The translations under genes and the position numbers were made by a program. DNA of 64,000 bases from Chitinophaga silvatica (GTDB lineage Bacteria > Bacteroidota > Bacteroidia > Chitinophagales > Chitinophagaceae), in the NCBI RefSeq assembly GCF_003419895.1, contig NZ_QPMM01000004.1:62001-126000 (forward strand). Reading direction: 5' to 3'. The notes beneath the pieces are model-generated. The model did not search any database. It was not told the DNA's origin and worked only from the letters and a program-made list of their open reading frames with translations. Positions 26,270 to 36,237 of this stretch are shown here, in pieces; position 1 is the stretch's first letter, and each line of letters opens with the position of its first letter.

Positions 26270-27157
26270 ATGAAGAACCTTGTATTATTAGTCGGAAATG
26301 ATATCAACAATCTATCATGTGGCCTCAGCTGGAAAGATCTGCTACAGGATATCCTCAATTTTTGCCATGCCGGTGATCAGATCGTCATCGATAATAACAA
26401 ACCATTTCCTTTACTGTATGAAGAAATATTCTTAACTGCCAGTAAACAACGTAAAATAAGAGAGAAAGACCTCAAATCATTTATTGCAGTTAAAACTGCA
26501 GAAATTAAGGGAAATCCAATTCACCAATCAATCAGAAGCCTTAATCCTGCACATATTATCACCACAAATTATGAGTTCACTTTAGAAGGCGGTACACCAA
26601 TCGAAAATACCAGTATCATCACTGAAAAATTTTATAGCATTTTCAGAAGATACCAGGTCGGACCAACAACATATTGGCATATTCATGGCGACTGCCTCAA
26701 CCCTATGAGCATCAATCTTGGTTTTGAGCACTATGGCGGCCAGCTGCAGCTAATGAGAAATTATGTAGTCAGCGGTACTTTCTATTCAAGTAAAGATGTT
26801 CCAAAAGCTTCTTTGCTTCGAAGGATACACACACATCAGGTATTCTATCATTCATGGATCGATCTGTTTTTTACAAAGGATATACACATATTCGGGCTAT
26901 CCCTTGATTTTGTAGAAACTGATCTGTGGTGGTTACTAACTTACCGGGCCAGGCAGAAATTCCATCATAAGAATATTCCAATTCCAAACAGGATCTACTA
27001 TTATATCCCAGAAGAATACGTTGCTGTATCACAGTTTAAGCTTGAACTTCTAACCGCTAATGATGTAACCGTAGTGAGCCTGCCATCAGAAAGCAAAATG
27101 GAATATTACGAATCAATCATCCAGATTATACGTAATAAAGAACTGGAACTATGTTAG
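26270..27157 (+). CDS. Stand-alone SIR2-like domain protein
   Basis: A 295-residue protein with a SIR2-like (SIR2_2 type) NAD-binding fold. The N-terminus LLVGNDINNLSCGLSWKDLL is the counterpart of the GAGxS...SW-LL motif. ITTNYEFTLE (residues 97-106) matches the TTN-Y motif, YWHIHGD (His137/His139) the catalytic His region, and HIFGLSLDFVETDLWWLL the C-terminal Rossmann strand. In antiphage systems such domains hydrolyse NAD+ (as in Thoeris ThsA, DSR and SIR2-Argonaute). Here no second effector or sensor domain is fused. It lies 14 bp after the AlkB gene. NADase function is inference. Confidence 0.78.
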   Translation: MKNLVLLVGNDINNLSCGLSWKDLLQDILNFCHAGDQIVIDNNKPFPLLYEEIFLTASKQRKIREKDLKSFIAVKTAEIKGNPIHQSIRSLNPAHIITTNYEFTLEGGTPIENTSIITEKFYSIFRRYQVGPTTYWHIHGDCLNPMSINLGFEHYGGQLQLMRNYVVSGTFYSSKDVPKASLLRRIHTHQVFYHSWIDLFFTKDIHIFGLSLDFVETDLWWLLTYRARQKFHHKNIPIPNRIYYYIPEEYVAVSQFKLELLTANDVTVVSLPSESKMEYYESIIQIIRNKELELC

Positions 27158-27367
27158 AAATTTCATTGTAATCCATTCATTATAAGTAACTTATATAGAC
27201 TATCAAGCGTTCAACAACTAATAATCAACTACGCTGCTATCAAAATGGCTGTTTTATGATGTTTATGCCTGCCTGCTATTAACAGCCCCTACTATCTGTT
27301 ATACGGTCCGGCAAGGTAAACCTCACATCGTTTTTGGTTGTTAGATACTTGACTAAATCTATATGTT

Positions 27368-29158
27368 ATGCTGATCGAATTAGCAATTACCCTTGCCACT
27401 GCTTTTATGGCACCGGTACAGGAACGACAACAGGCCTCCAGAACGGAAATAATCTTTGTAAGAGAAACAAAAGTTCCTTGTACAGGAGTTGCTCCAATGG
27501 AATGCCTCCAAATCAGAAAACCTGAAGATAAAGAGTGGAGCAATCTCTATGGTAATATTGCTGGATTCAAGTATGTTCCCGGATACCGCTACCGCTTGAG
27601 AGTTCGCGTCTCTCGAGTAAATAATCCTCCTGCCGACGCCAGTTCAATTCAATATTCCTTAATCAAAATATTAAATCGAACTAAAGTCAAAGAACTCTCA
27701 CCAAATAACTCCATAGGTAATGCCCTTAACAAAAGGTGGACATTGGTCAAGATGAACGGAGAAGAGTTAAAACAATCCGGTATTTGGATGGAATTTGATA
27801 CCAAAGAAAACCGCATGCACGGTAAAAGCGGATGCAATGGTATGATGGGAGGATACACCCTTTCAGTAAATAATATCTCATTTACTAAAACCGCCGGTAC
27901 CCTAATGGCGTGCCCTGATAGCAATATGATGCGCAGAGAATATGAGTTCATGAAACAACTCGGCGATCAATCTTTCCAAATCCAGGTTGCAGGCTCAATG
28001 GTTACTTTAATGCAACAAGGCACTCCTGTATTTCAGTTTAGACTTGGAAATAAAGGAGATAACTCCTCTGGTAATGTAAATATGGCACTTGGTGGAAGAA
28101 AATGGATATTAACTAAATTGAATGGTACCGACGTAAGCAATGCTACCGGAATGTTCCTGATGTTTGATGCACAAAAGAAACGTTTCAGTGGAAAAGGTGG
28201 TTGCAATAATATTTTTGGAGCATATACAAATAATAACAACACTATCTCTTTCAAACAAGCTGCCAGCACACGGATGGCATGCACAGACAATACAGTTGCA
28301 CAAAGAGAATCTGAATTTATTAAGACCTTAAGCGATCATAGTTATCGTTATGAAATAGGTGAAGGAACTTTGAGCCTTTATAACAACGATAATTTAGTGA
28401 TGCAATTTATCACGGAAGGAAGTCAACCTATTGCCAATATTACGCTTGGAGGAAGAAGGTGGACATTGGAAAAATTAAATGATACGGATTTAAGCGATGT
28501 TACCGGAATGTACCTGGAGTTTGATGCAAGAAAAAAACGCTTCAGCGGAAAAGGTGGTTGTAATAATATTTCCGGCGCATACACCAATATCAACAATACT
28601 ATCACTTTCAAACAGGCTATTAGTACCAGAATGGCTTGCTTGGATAATGATGCAGCACAACGAGAATCAGAGTTTCTTAAGACCTTAAGCGATCGTAGTT
28701 ATCGTTATGAAATTGATGACAGAACATTAAATCTTTATGACAACGATAAATTGGTAATGCAGTTTTCTACCGAAGGCAGCCATCCTGTTGCGAGTGGCAA
28801 CATGCGTGAATGGGCATTTATCGGGAGCAAAAAGTGGAATGTCATCAAGTTAAATGATGAAACACTTGCTAATTCAGGTATCTGGTTGCAATTTGACATT
28901 AATAAAAAGAGATATAATGGGAAGGGAGGATGTAATAATATTGCCGGAACATATACTTCTGCAAAGGAGGATATTACATTTTCACGAGCAATAAGTACAC
29001 GCATGGCATGTCCGGATCCCAACGTTATGAGACGTGAATCTACTTTTCTGAATTTGCTAAGTGAGAAAACTTACAGATTTGATATTGCAGATCAAACATT
29101 AAATCTTTATGATAAAGATGGAAAAATTGTAATCATGTTTGGTATGCAAAACAAATAA
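27368..29158 (+). CDS. DUF4377 protein with four tandem META (HslJ-like) domains
   Basis: A 596-residue exported protein. After a short hydrophobic N-terminus, residues about 27-110 match DUF4377 (VRETKVPCTGVAPMECLQIR; GFKYVPGYRYRLRVRV). Four META domains follow, beginning near residues 121, 242, 361 and 486, each with a W-L-K-N start, a GKGGCN core and an RMACPD-type motif before a helix. Domains 2 and 3 are most alike at DNA level with a 357-bp period, indicating recent duplication. META domains occur in HslJ and in surface proteins; the function is unknown. A strong terminator follows. Confidence 0.88.
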   Translation: MLIELAITLATAFMAPVQERQQASRTEIIFVRETKVPCTGVAPMECLQIRKPEDKEWSNLYGNIAGFKYVPGYRYRLRVRVSRVNNPPADASSIQYSLIKILNRTKVKELSPNNSIGNALNKRWTLVKMNGEELKQSGIWMEFDTKENRMHGKSGCNGMMGGYTLSVNNISFTKTAGTLMACPDSNMMRREYEFMKQLGDQSFQIQVAGSMVTLMQQGTPVFQFRLGNKGDNSSGNVNMALGGRKWILTKLNGTDVSNATGMFLMFDAQKKRFSGKGGCNNIFGAYTNNNNTISFKQAASTRMACTDNTVAQRESEFIKTLSDHSYRYEIGEGTLSLYNNDNLVMQFITEGSQPIANITLGGRRWTLEKLNDTDLSDVTGMYLEFDARKKRFSGKGGCNNISGAYTNINNTITFKQAISTRMACLDNDAAQRESEFLKTLSDRSYRYEIDDRTLNLYDNDKLVMQFSTEGSHPVASGNMREWAFIGSKKWNVIKLNDETLANSGIWLQFDINKKRYNGKGGCNNIAGTYTSAKEDITFSRAISTRMACPDPNVMRRESTFLNLLSEKTYRFDIADQTLNLYDKDGKIVIMFGMQNK

Positions 29159-29172
29159 TTACCCCTTCAGTT

Positions 29173-29203
29173 TTGGCATGATATCTTTGAGATATCATGC
29201 CAA
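29173..29203 (+). terminator. Terminator after the META-domain gene
   Basis: A perfect 13-bp stem (29173-29185 with 29191-29203) and 5-nt loop, extended outward by CCCTT/AAGGG. Confidence 0.7.
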
Positions 29204-29248
29204 AGGGGCTCTTATCAACCTTAACTAAAACACTGTGACTACTATTTT

Positions 29249-29584
29249 TTAAAGGCTCGCCAGATCTGTATGATATGCAAACTGCATAGCATTAGAGGTA
29301 TCCTTTCCTACGGTTACCACAACAGGAACAATAGTCGCATGTTGCACGGGAACCTGTACCAATATATAATTGGCATCTGCACGTAAAATATGTGCAGTAA
29401 CGTTACCAAACTTCACCTGGTTCTGATTCCTATCTAAACTAAATCCATGTCCTTTGATTAACAGGAAGTTACCAGCAGTTCCTTTTACTACTTCTGGTGC
29501 CTGTTTGCTGGAATTAGAATTGCAGGAAATTAAAGCTGTTGTTAACAGCATGAGGGTAACTACAAACAATTTTAACTGTTTCAT
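29249..29584 (-). CDS. Small IPT/TIG-domain lipoprotein
   Basis: A 111-residue lipoprotein: signal peptide with lipobox ALISC (Cys21), then one immunoglobulin-like IPT/TIG fold with GHGFSLDRNQNQVKFGNV, VQVPVQHATIVPVVVTVG and SNAMQFAY. IPT/TIG domains are binding modules of surface proteins such as SusE/F-like proteins; this protein consists of a single domain, so it can only be a binding or structural component. It is monocistronic and lies downstream of the sdh operon. Confidence 0.75.
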   Translation of the reverse strand: MKQLKLFVVTLMLLTTALISCNSNSSKQAPEVVKGTAGNFLLIKGHGFSLDRNQNQVKFGNVTAHILRADANYILVQVPVQHATIVPVVVTVGKDTSNAMQFAYHTDLASL

Positions 29585-29795
29585 TTTATTTACATTCTAT
29601 TTTTGGGGGTTACAAAACCCTGTTACAAATAATTTCACCGGGGCTAACACCATTGCACTTTTTGCAACTCTTATAAGCAACAGTATTTAAATCGGTACAA
29701 AAGCGGATGCAAATTTACGATGTATTTTTCAAATAAAAACACTTTAGTCAAACTTTCTTTTCAAAATACGATCAATTACGTATAGGTGTTGGAGT

Positions 29796-30542
29796 TTATT
29801 TTTTTAATACCTGAAGTTTATTGTATTCATAATTCATTCGGGCAATGTGCAACACTGAAATGGCCTGTGGACAAGCAACTTCGCATGCTTCCGTATTACT
29901 GCAGTGACCAAATCCTTCGTTATCCATTTGCTCAACCATATTTTTTACTCTTGCCGCAGCTTCTATTTTTCCTTGCGGTAATAATACAAGATGTGAAATT
30001 TTTGCACTTGTAAATAATGCAGCACTGGCATTCTTACAAACTGCAACACAAGCACCGCATCCAATACATGCTGCTGCATCAAATGCAGATTCTGCAACCG
30101 GTGACCCAATTGGAATATCATTCGCTTCCGGCGCCTGTCCTGTGTTTACGGAGATAAATCCACCTGCCTGAATAATTCTGTCAAATGCGGACCTATCAAC
30201 TTTTAAATCACATTTTACAGGAAAAGCAGTAGCTCTGAATGGTTCTATTACAATCAATTCATTATCCTTAAATGTGCGCATATGTAATTGACAGGTAGTT
30301 GTATTAGTTAGTGGTCCATGTGGTCTGCCATTAATCATTACTCCACATTGCCCGCATATTCCTTCCCTGCAATCATGATCAAACTCTATAGTCCGCTCAT
30401 TCTTTTGAATCAGCTGTTCATTGAGCGTATCAAGCATTTCCAGGAACGACATATCCGAACTAATGTCATTTAATGAATAATCTACCATCTTTCCAGCATC
30501 ACCTTCATGCTCTTGCCGCCAGATTTTTAATCGTATATTCAT
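29796..30542 (-). CDS. sdhB: Succinate dehydrogenase/fumarate reductase iron-sulfur subunit
   Basis: A 248-residue subunit carrying the three Fe-S clusters that connect the flavin to the quinone. The [2Fe-2S] ligands are in [19 protein letters not shown] and TTTCQLHM; the [4Fe-4S]/[3Fe-4S] ligands are in [11 protein letters not shown] and [13 protein letters not shown]. It is the third gene of the sdhC-sdhA-sdhB operon, 9 bp after sdhA. The arrangement with one membrane subunit is that of B-type (diheme) succinate:quinone oxidoreductases. Confidence 0.95.
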   Translation of the reverse strand: MNIRLKIWRQEHEGDAGKMVDYSLNDISSDMSFLEMLDTLNEQLIQKNERTIEFDHDCREGICGQCGVMINGRPHGPLTNTTTCQLHMRTFKDNELIVIEPFRATAFPVKCDLKVDRSAFDRIIQAGGFISVNTGQAPEANDIPIGSPVAESAFDAAACIGCGACVAVCKNASAALFTSAKISHLVLLPQGKIEAAARVKNMVEQMDNEGFGHCSNTEACEVACPQAISVLHIARMNYEYNKLQVLKK

Positions 30543-30551
30543 AACTGTTAG

Positions 30552-32462
30552 TTATTTATAACTTCTCACTGTTGGAGTTACTACATCAAAATTCAATTCT
30601 TCTTTATGTAATTCCGGTCCATTATCCTCTCCTTTATATTCCCAGGCCGAAACAAAAGCGAAATCTTTATCATTTCTCAATGCTTCACCATCCGGCGTTT
30701 GATACTCTACTCTGAAATGTGCGCCACAGGATTCATTTCTATATAAAGCATCATTGCACATCAATTCTGCCAGTTCAAGAAAATCTGCAACCCTGCCGGC
30801 TTTTTCGAGCTCGCTATTCATAGCTTCTCCTCCTGGTACATGCAAATTTTTCCAAAATTCAGCTTTCAGTTGTCGTATTTCCGTGATAGCAGCCATCAAC
30901 CCTTCCTTCGATCTCAACAGTCCACATTTATCATATAAAATCTTTCCTAACAACCTGTGAAATTGGTCGGCACTTTGATTTCCCTTGATAGCCAGTAATT
31001 TGCTCATGAACTCTTCAACTCCTACCTGAGCTTTTGCAAAAGCAACATCTTCAGTATCAATGGGTCCGGTTTTAATATCCGCTGCCAGATAATTGGCCAG
31101 AGTATAAGGAGCAATGAAATAGCCATCAACACACGCCTGTAAAAGTGAATTCGCACCTAATCTATTAGCTCCATGATCCGCGAAATTGGCCTCCCCAATG
31201 GCAAATAAGCCTGGTATTGTTGTCATCAACTCGTAATCGACCCATAGCCCACCCATTGAAAAATGCGCTGCCGGAGAAATCTTCATTGGCTCTTTATAGG
31301 CATTTACGTTGGTGATTTTCTGATACATGGTAAACAGATTGCCATACTTTTTCCTGATGGCTGCTTCACCCTGATTCTGAATAGCCCTGGTAAAATCGAG
31401 ATACACTGCATTTCTTAACGGGCCAACACCATATCCTTCATCTATTCGCTCCTTTGCAGCCCTGGAAGCAATATCACGAGGGGAAAGATTACCAAAGGCA
31501 GGATACTTTCTTTCTAAATAGTAATCACGTTCCTCTTCAGGAATATTGTTTGGAGAACGTTGATCATCCTGCTTCTTTGGAACCCAGATACGCCCGTCGT
31601 TTCGTAAGGATTCCGACATAAGTGTGAGCTTCGACTGATATTCGCCCGATTGAGGCAAGCAGGTTGGATGTATTTGTGTCCAGCTTGGATTTGCCATATA
31701 GGCCCCTCTTTTATAAGCTCTCCAGATGGCTGAACCATTAGCTCCCATAGCCAGTGTAGACAGGAAATATATCTTTCCAAAGCCTCCTGTGGCCAATACT
31801 ACTGCATGGCCGCCATATCGCTCCAGTTTTCCTGTGTCCATGTTCCTCACAATAATTCCTCTCGCTACACCGTCTGTCAACACGAGATCCATCATTTCAT
31901 GTCTGGCATGTAACTCAACGTTTCCTAGTCCCACCTGTCTCATAAGTGCCTGGTAGGCTCCCAATAATAATTGTTGCCCGGTTTGGCCCCTGGCATAAAA
32001 CGTTCTGGAAACCTGCACTCCGCCGAAGGACCGGTTATTCAGATATCCACCATATTCTCTTGCAAAAGGAACTCCTTGTGCTACAGCCTGATCTATCAGA
32101 CTTGCACTGCATTCAGCCAATCTGTATACATTAGCTTCTCTTGATCTGAAATCCCCGCCTTTTATCGTATCATAAAACATCCGGTATACGCTATCACCAT
32201 CATTCTTATAATTCTTGCAGGCATTAACACCTCCCTGTGCCGCCACGGAATGCGCTCTTCTGGGAGTATCCTGAAAGCAAAAACACTTTACATGGTATCC
32301 CATTTCTGCCATTGAAGCAGCAAGTGCACTGCCAGCCAGACCGGTACCCACAACTATTACTGTAAGTTTCTTTCTGTTGGCCGGATTAACCAGGCGGGCA
32401 TGAGATTTAAAGTTGCTCCACTTTTCTGCCAGCGGCCCATCAGGGATTCTTGCATCAAGCAT
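30552..32462 (-). CDS. sdhA: Succinate dehydrogenase/fumarate reductase flavoprotein subunit
   Basis: A 636-residue FAD subunit oxidising succinate in the TCA cycle. The dinucleotide fold is [19 protein letters not shown], the flavinylated His is in [14 protein letters not shown], and the catalytic region includes [19 protein letters not shown] SPRDIASRA, and [36 protein letters not shown] is the conserved C-terminal FAD-binding stretch. sdhC ends 5 bp upstream and sdhB begins 9 bp downstream, so translation is probably coupled. Confidence 0.96.
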   Translation of the reverse strand: MLDARIPDGPLAEKWSNFKSHARLVNPANRKKLTVIVVGTGLAGSALAASMAEMGYHVKCFCFQDTPRRAHSVAAQGGVNACKNYKNDGDSVYRMFYDTIKGGDFRSREANVYRLAECSASLIDQAVAQGVPFAREYGGYLNNRSFGGVQVSRTFYARGQTGQQLLLGAYQALMRQVGLGNVELHARHEMMDLVLTDGVARGIIVRNMDTGKLERYGGHAVVLATGGFGKIYFLSTLAMGANGSAIWRAYKRGAYMANPSWTQIHPTCLPQSGEYQSKLTLMSESLRNDGRIWVPKKQDDQRSPNNIPEEERDYYLERKYPAFGNLSPRDIASRAAKERIDEGYGVGPLRNAVYLDFTRAIQNQGEAAIRKKYGNLFTMYQKITNVNAYKEPMKISPAAHFSMGGLWVDYELMTTIPGLFAIGEANFADHGANRLGANSLLQACVDGYFIAPYTLANYLAADIKTGPIDTEDVAFAKAQVGVEEFMSKLLAIKGNQSADQFHRLLGKILYDKCGLLRSKEGLMAAITEIRQLKAEFWKNLHVPGGEAMNSELEKAGRVADFLELAELMCNDALYRNESCGAHFRVEYQTPDGEALRNDKDFAFVSAWEYKGEDNGPELHKEELNFDVVTPTVRSYK

Positions 32463-32467
32463 AACCT

Positions 32468-33136
32468 CTATTTTACAAAGTGAACATACAAGGGAATAAA
32501 CGCAAAACCAGCGCAGATTACAACACTATATACCCAGCCAAACATTTTTACCCATCGCACATAGCGGGGATGGTATAAACCTAATGTTCGGGCTGCACTG
32601 AAGAAACCATGCAGCAGATGATAGAACAACGCAATCATACAAACCACATATAGCAGTACATACCATAAATCGCTGTATACTTTTATCACTAATACATACA
32701 GGTCTTTTCTTCCTTTTTCGTCTACGGGTAAGTCTCCGAACTTGTAGATATACCAGAAATCGCGGAGGTGAATCAATAAAAAAATCAGAATAACAGTTCC
32801 AAGCACTCCCATATTTCTGGTATACCATTTACTTTCCGCACTTCTCCTATCGTATTGATAACGTATGTTTCGTGCATGATTATTTGTTAGGGTGATGATT
32901 AGTGCGTAGATAATATGGCCTATAATACTGGCAAAAAGTATCCAGGATACAACCCTGATTATAATATTTCCTGAAAGTACTTCTGCATACCAGTTGAATT
33001 GTATATGTGCACGTTCATCCGGCAATAAAAGCTGTAGATTTCCCAATAAATGGATGACCAGATAAAAGCATAGGAAAAGCCCTGTAACTGCCATCCAGTT
33101 TTTTCTGGATAAGGTGCGCTGAATACTTTTTGCCAT
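32468..33136 (-). CDS. sdhC: Succinate dehydrogenase cytochrome b558 subunit
   Basis: A 222-residue membrane subunit with five hydrophobic segments and conserved His residues for two b hemes ([49 protein letters not shown]). The C-terminus follows the family pattern ([15 protein letters not shown]...). It anchors the SdhAB dimer and reduces menaquinone. First gene of the operon. Upstream to 33310 is the promoter region, bounded by a strong stem-loop. Confidence 0.93.
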   Translation of the reverse strand: MAKSIQRTLSRKNWMAVTGLFLCFYLVIHLLGNLQLLLPDERAHIQFNWYAEVLSGNIIIRVVSWILFASIIGHIIYALIITLTNNHARNIRYQYDRRSAESKWYTRNMGVLGTVILIFLLIHLRDFWYIYKFGDLPVDEKGRKDLYVLVIKVYSDLWYVLLYVVCMIALFYHLLHGFFSAARTLGLYHPRYVRWVKMFGWVYSVVICAGFAFIPLYVHFVK

Positions 33137-33310
33137 AAGATCGTGTTTATCAGATTCCTTTAAATTTTGGCCCAGAGGGCATCTACATATCGTGGATGCT
33201 TCGCTACAACATCATTACAAAAGGGAAATATTTTCGTATATACATGCACGGATGCAGAAAGGCTTCTGATATTAACAGAATAGGCCAGAAAAAGTTTGGG
33301 TACAAACGCA

Positions 33311-33345
33311 AAGAAGGCCGGCTCATGATATGAGCCGGCCTTCTT
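33311..33345. terminator. Perfect 16-bp stem-loop between the S46 peptidase and sdh genes
   Basis: Arms 33311-33326 and 33330-33345 are perfectly complementary, GC-rich, with a 3-nt loop and T-rich tail on the minus strand. It ends the peptidase transcript and insulates the sdh operon. Confidence 0.85.
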
Positions 33346-33362
33346 TATTTAAGAGGGAAAAA

Positions 33363-35525
33363 TTACTTAACGAGTTTCAATTCGTTGATAATATTTTTTG
33401 CACCACCCAATACATCGATGCACCATAATACATAACGTACATCTACGCAGATAGTACGGTTGTATTCTGAATCGAATTGAATTTTGTGGCTGAGAGCTTC
33501 GTAGTTACCATCGAATGCCAGACCGATCAATTCGCCATTAGCGTTGATAACCGGAGAACCGGAGTTACCACCAGTAATATCATTGGTAGTGATAAAGCAG
33601 GTTACAACATCATTACGTTTTGGATCTTTATACTGACCGAAATCTTTCTTTTTATAAAGTTCCACATAATTTGCAGGCAGGTCGAATTCATAATCACCAG
33701 GTATATATTTCTCGAGCACACCTTTCATAGTAGTAGCGTAATCGTAGTAAACAGCGTCACGTGGGGAATATGGTTTTACCTGGCCATAGGAAAGGCGCAT
33801 GGTAAAGTTTGCATCCGGATATCTGTTGGCATTCGGGTTCATTTGCATAACACCTTTCAGATAAACACGACCCAGATCATTGATTTTTGTATTGAACTGG
33901 CTGGCTAAAGGCTGATACTTGCTGGAATAATTCTTAATGAAAGCGCTTGCATAGGCAAATGCAGGGTCATTTTGCAGTGTCACAGCATCCGGATTAGCAA
34001 CAAATGCTTTCCATTTAGCATCATCAAAAATGAAAGTATTATTCATTACAGAAGCAGCCCAGGTACGATAAGTATTATCATCATCCAGACTTCCGAATTT
34101 AGATTTCAATCCTTCATAGAAACCGATAGGTTGTTGATCTTTCGGAATATCTGTATAGAACATATGCGCAGTTGCAGCAAGGATTTTTTGATCGCTAGGT
34201 TTATTTTCACCTTCCAGGAAAGCAGTACGGGCTTTATCAGCGGCTTCAACTGCTTGTTTAACAGCATCTTTAGGAGCACCTGGAGTTACCAGCGCTTTTT
34301 CAACACTTCCCAGGCTACCAGCAAAAGCAGCTAATGGGGAACCTAAAATACCTTCAGTCAGGTAAGATCTTTGCTTAGCGTAGGGAGTCCATGCTTTGTA
34401 GGCCGCTTCATAATCGCGCATTACATTGGCAAACTCAGGTTTATCCTGCGCCCATTTTGCGAAAGCAGCTTCCTGTTGTTGTTTTTCAGCCAGTACCCCG
34501 TGTTTTTCCAATTGCTTGGTTTCGCCGTCGAAGAATTTCCAGTAGTTGGCAATACCTGCGTAAGAAGAAGCCAGTTGCAGTTTCACAGCCGGATCTTTCT
34601 TCATTTGCTCAAACATTGCTTTCAATCTAACATCGCGCAGATTTACCAGAGAAGGATTTTCTACAGATGTTTTCAGTTGAATACCGTAAGATGTTTCATA
34701 ACGGTTGGTACCACCAGGGTAACCAAAGATCATTGCGTAATCATTTTCCTTTACTCCTTTGATAGAAACAGGCAGGAAGTGCTTAGGTTTCAAAGGCACG
34801 TTATCAGCAGAATATGGAGCAGGTTTACCATCTTTTGTAGCATAAACGCGGAAAATTGAGAAGTCACCGGTATGACGTGGCCATTCCCAGTTATCGGTAT
34901 CGCCGCCGAATTTACCGATACTTTCAGGAGGAGTACCTACGAGGCGAATATCTTTAAAGCGCTCATAAACGAAAAGAAGGTATTGGTTGCCTTTGAACAT
35001 AGGAACCACTTTAGCTTCATAGTCGGTATTAGCAATAGTTTTGCTGATGATTTCAGCATACGTCTGTTGTTCTTTTTGGGCTCTTGCAGTGCCATCCAGG
35101 CCTTTAAGGGCTTCCTCCATTTCTTTGGTAACGTCTTCAACTTTTACCAGGAACTGAACGGAGAGCTGAGGAGAACTAATTTCTTCAAGTTTTGTTTTGG
35201 CGTAAAATCCGTTTTTCAGATAGTTATGCTCAACTGTGCTGGCGTTGGCGATAGCACCGTATCCGCAGTGGTGATTAGTGAAAATCAGTCCTTCATTACT
35301 AACAATTTCACCAGTACATCCGCCACCAAAGATGACGATTGCATCTTTTAATGATGCCTTGTTGATGCTGTATAATTGTTCTTTTGTCAGTTTGAGACCT
35401 TTTTTCACCATGTCGTTGTAGGTCTGTTGGCCTAATAAATATGGTAGCCACATACCTTCATCTGCTTTTGCCCACTTTACGCATACGCAGAAAAGGAGGA
35501 GCAAAACCATCATTTTTTTCTTCAT
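33363..35525 (-). CDS. S46 family dipeptidyl-peptidase, DPP7-type
   Basis: A 720-residue periplasmic serine exopeptidase with a signal peptide (about residues 1-21). The catalytic triad is His85 (TNHHCG), Asp221 (HTGDFSIF) and Ser655 (GGNSGSP). The residue 18 positions after the Ser, which sets P1 specificity in the family, is Gly673 (FDGNYEA); from what is known of the Porphyromonas enzymes, Gly gives DPP7-type cleavage after hydrophobic residues, whereas Arg gives DPP11-type cleavage after Asp/Glu. It releases dipeptides for import. Single gene. Confidence 0.93.
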   Translation of the reverse strand: MKKKMMVLLLLFCVCVKWAKADEGMWLPYLLGQQTYNDMVKKGLKLTKEQLYSINKASLKDAIVIFGGGCTGEIVSNEGLIFTNHHCGYGAIANASTVEHNYLKNGFYAKTKLEEISSPQLSVQFLVKVEDVTKEMEEALKGLDGTARAQKEQQTYAEIISKTIANTDYEAKVVPMFKGNQYLLFVYERFKDIRLVGTPPESIGKFGGDTDNWEWPRHTGDFSIFRVYATKDGKPAPYSADNVPLKPKHFLPVSIKGVKENDYAMIFGYPGGTNRYETSYGIQLKTSVENPSLVNLRDVRLKAMFEQMKKDPAVKLQLASSYAGIANYWKFFDGETKQLEKHGVLAEKQQQEAAFAKWAQDKPEFANVMRDYEAAYKAWTPYAKQRSYLTEGILGSPLAAFAGSLGSVEKALVTPGAPKDAVKQAVEAADKARTAFLEGENKPSDQKILAATAHMFYTDIPKDQQPIGFYEGLKSKFGSLDDDNTYRTWAASVMNNTFIFDDAKWKAFVANPDAVTLQNDPAFAYASAFIKNYSSKYQPLASQFNTKINDLGRVYLKGVMQMNPNANRYPDANFTMRLSYGQVKPYSPRDAVYYDYATTMKGVLEKYIPGDYEFDLPANYVELYKKKDFGQYKDPKRNDVVTCFITTNDITGGNSGSPVINANGELIGLAFDGNYEALSHKIQFDSEYNRTICVDVRYVLWCIDVLGGAKNIINELKLVK

Positions 35526-35553
35526 ATTAAGTCAGGTTTGTTTTTAAGGACCT

Positions 35554-35561
35554 CAAACCTA
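35554..35561 (-). promoter_or_regulatory. -7 box of the S46 peptidase gene
   Basis: On the minus strand TAGGTTTG fits TAnnTTTG, 28 bp upstream of the ATG. No clear -33 element. Confidence 0.45.
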
Positions 35562-35745
35562 GCCATTTTTTCGTTATCAGCCACAGATTTAGCAGTATAA
35601 CAGCAGTCATATAATTACTTTTTTGACATGACAATTAATTTAATTTGAATTTCATCGAACAAAAAAACTGGAATATGTTTTGATTAAGGGAGACGCACGG
35701 TATATACTATGCCAATATTTTGTAAACCTGAAAAACTGTACAATC

Positions 35746-36165
35746 ATGAAGAATCTATTATTAATTGCGGGTCTTGCGGCTATTTTATCCTGTAATGAGA
35801 ACAAAAAACAGGAAGACCATAAAGAAGAGATGAAAGAAAATTTACAGGAAGCAGGAGATAATTTGAAATCTGCAGCCAATAATGCCGGGGAATATTTAAA
35901 AGAACAAAAGCAACAGACTGAGGATAGTTTAGAAAAACGGATTAAAGAAATTGATGATAAGACAGCAGCTTTAAGAAAAGAAGGAAGTAAAAAAAGTAAG
36001 GAAGCTGCTATGAAGCTGGATGAATTGAAGGAGAAAATGAGCAAAAAACTGGATGAAATTAAAAATGCCAGTCAGGATAAATGGGATAGCACTAGAGCCA
36101 CCGCAGATGAATTGATGCAGGAAACAGACAAACAGTGGGATGCGTTAAAGAACCTATTTAAATAG
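35746..36165 (+). CDS. Small coiled-coil lipoprotein
   Basis: The ATG at 35746 (the frame is open from a TTG at 35680) gives a signal peptide with lipobox AILSC (Cys17) and 139 residues. After the Cys the protein is almost entirely charged (Lys, Glu, Asp, Gln) with regular heptad-like hydrophobics, predicted as one long amphipathic helix or coiled coil. It resembles the helical repeat of LEA-like or apolipoprotein-like stress proteins, without a specific family assignment. It is followed 72 bp later by rnhB. Confidence 0.75.
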   Translation: MKNLLLIAGLAAILSCNENKKQEDHKEEMKENLQEAGDNLKSAANNAGEYLKEQKQQTEDSLEKRIKEIDDKTAALRKEGSKKSKEAAMKLDELKEKMSKKLDEIKNASQDKWDSTRATADELMQETDKQWDALKNLFK

Positions 36166-36237
36166 GGGCCAAATTCCACAATCCTTGTTCCTTGAACATT
36201 AATCATGTAATTTTACCCGGCTTTAACAGATTAGGAT

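Noticed and set aside
29454..29690. 78-codon plus-strand frame opposite the IPT/TIG lipoprotein
   Set aside because: It overlaps a real gene in antisense and has no recognisable features.
34371..34859. 162-codon frame antisense to the S46 peptidase
   Set aside because: Shadow of a well-supported gene in an antisense frame with no domain signal.
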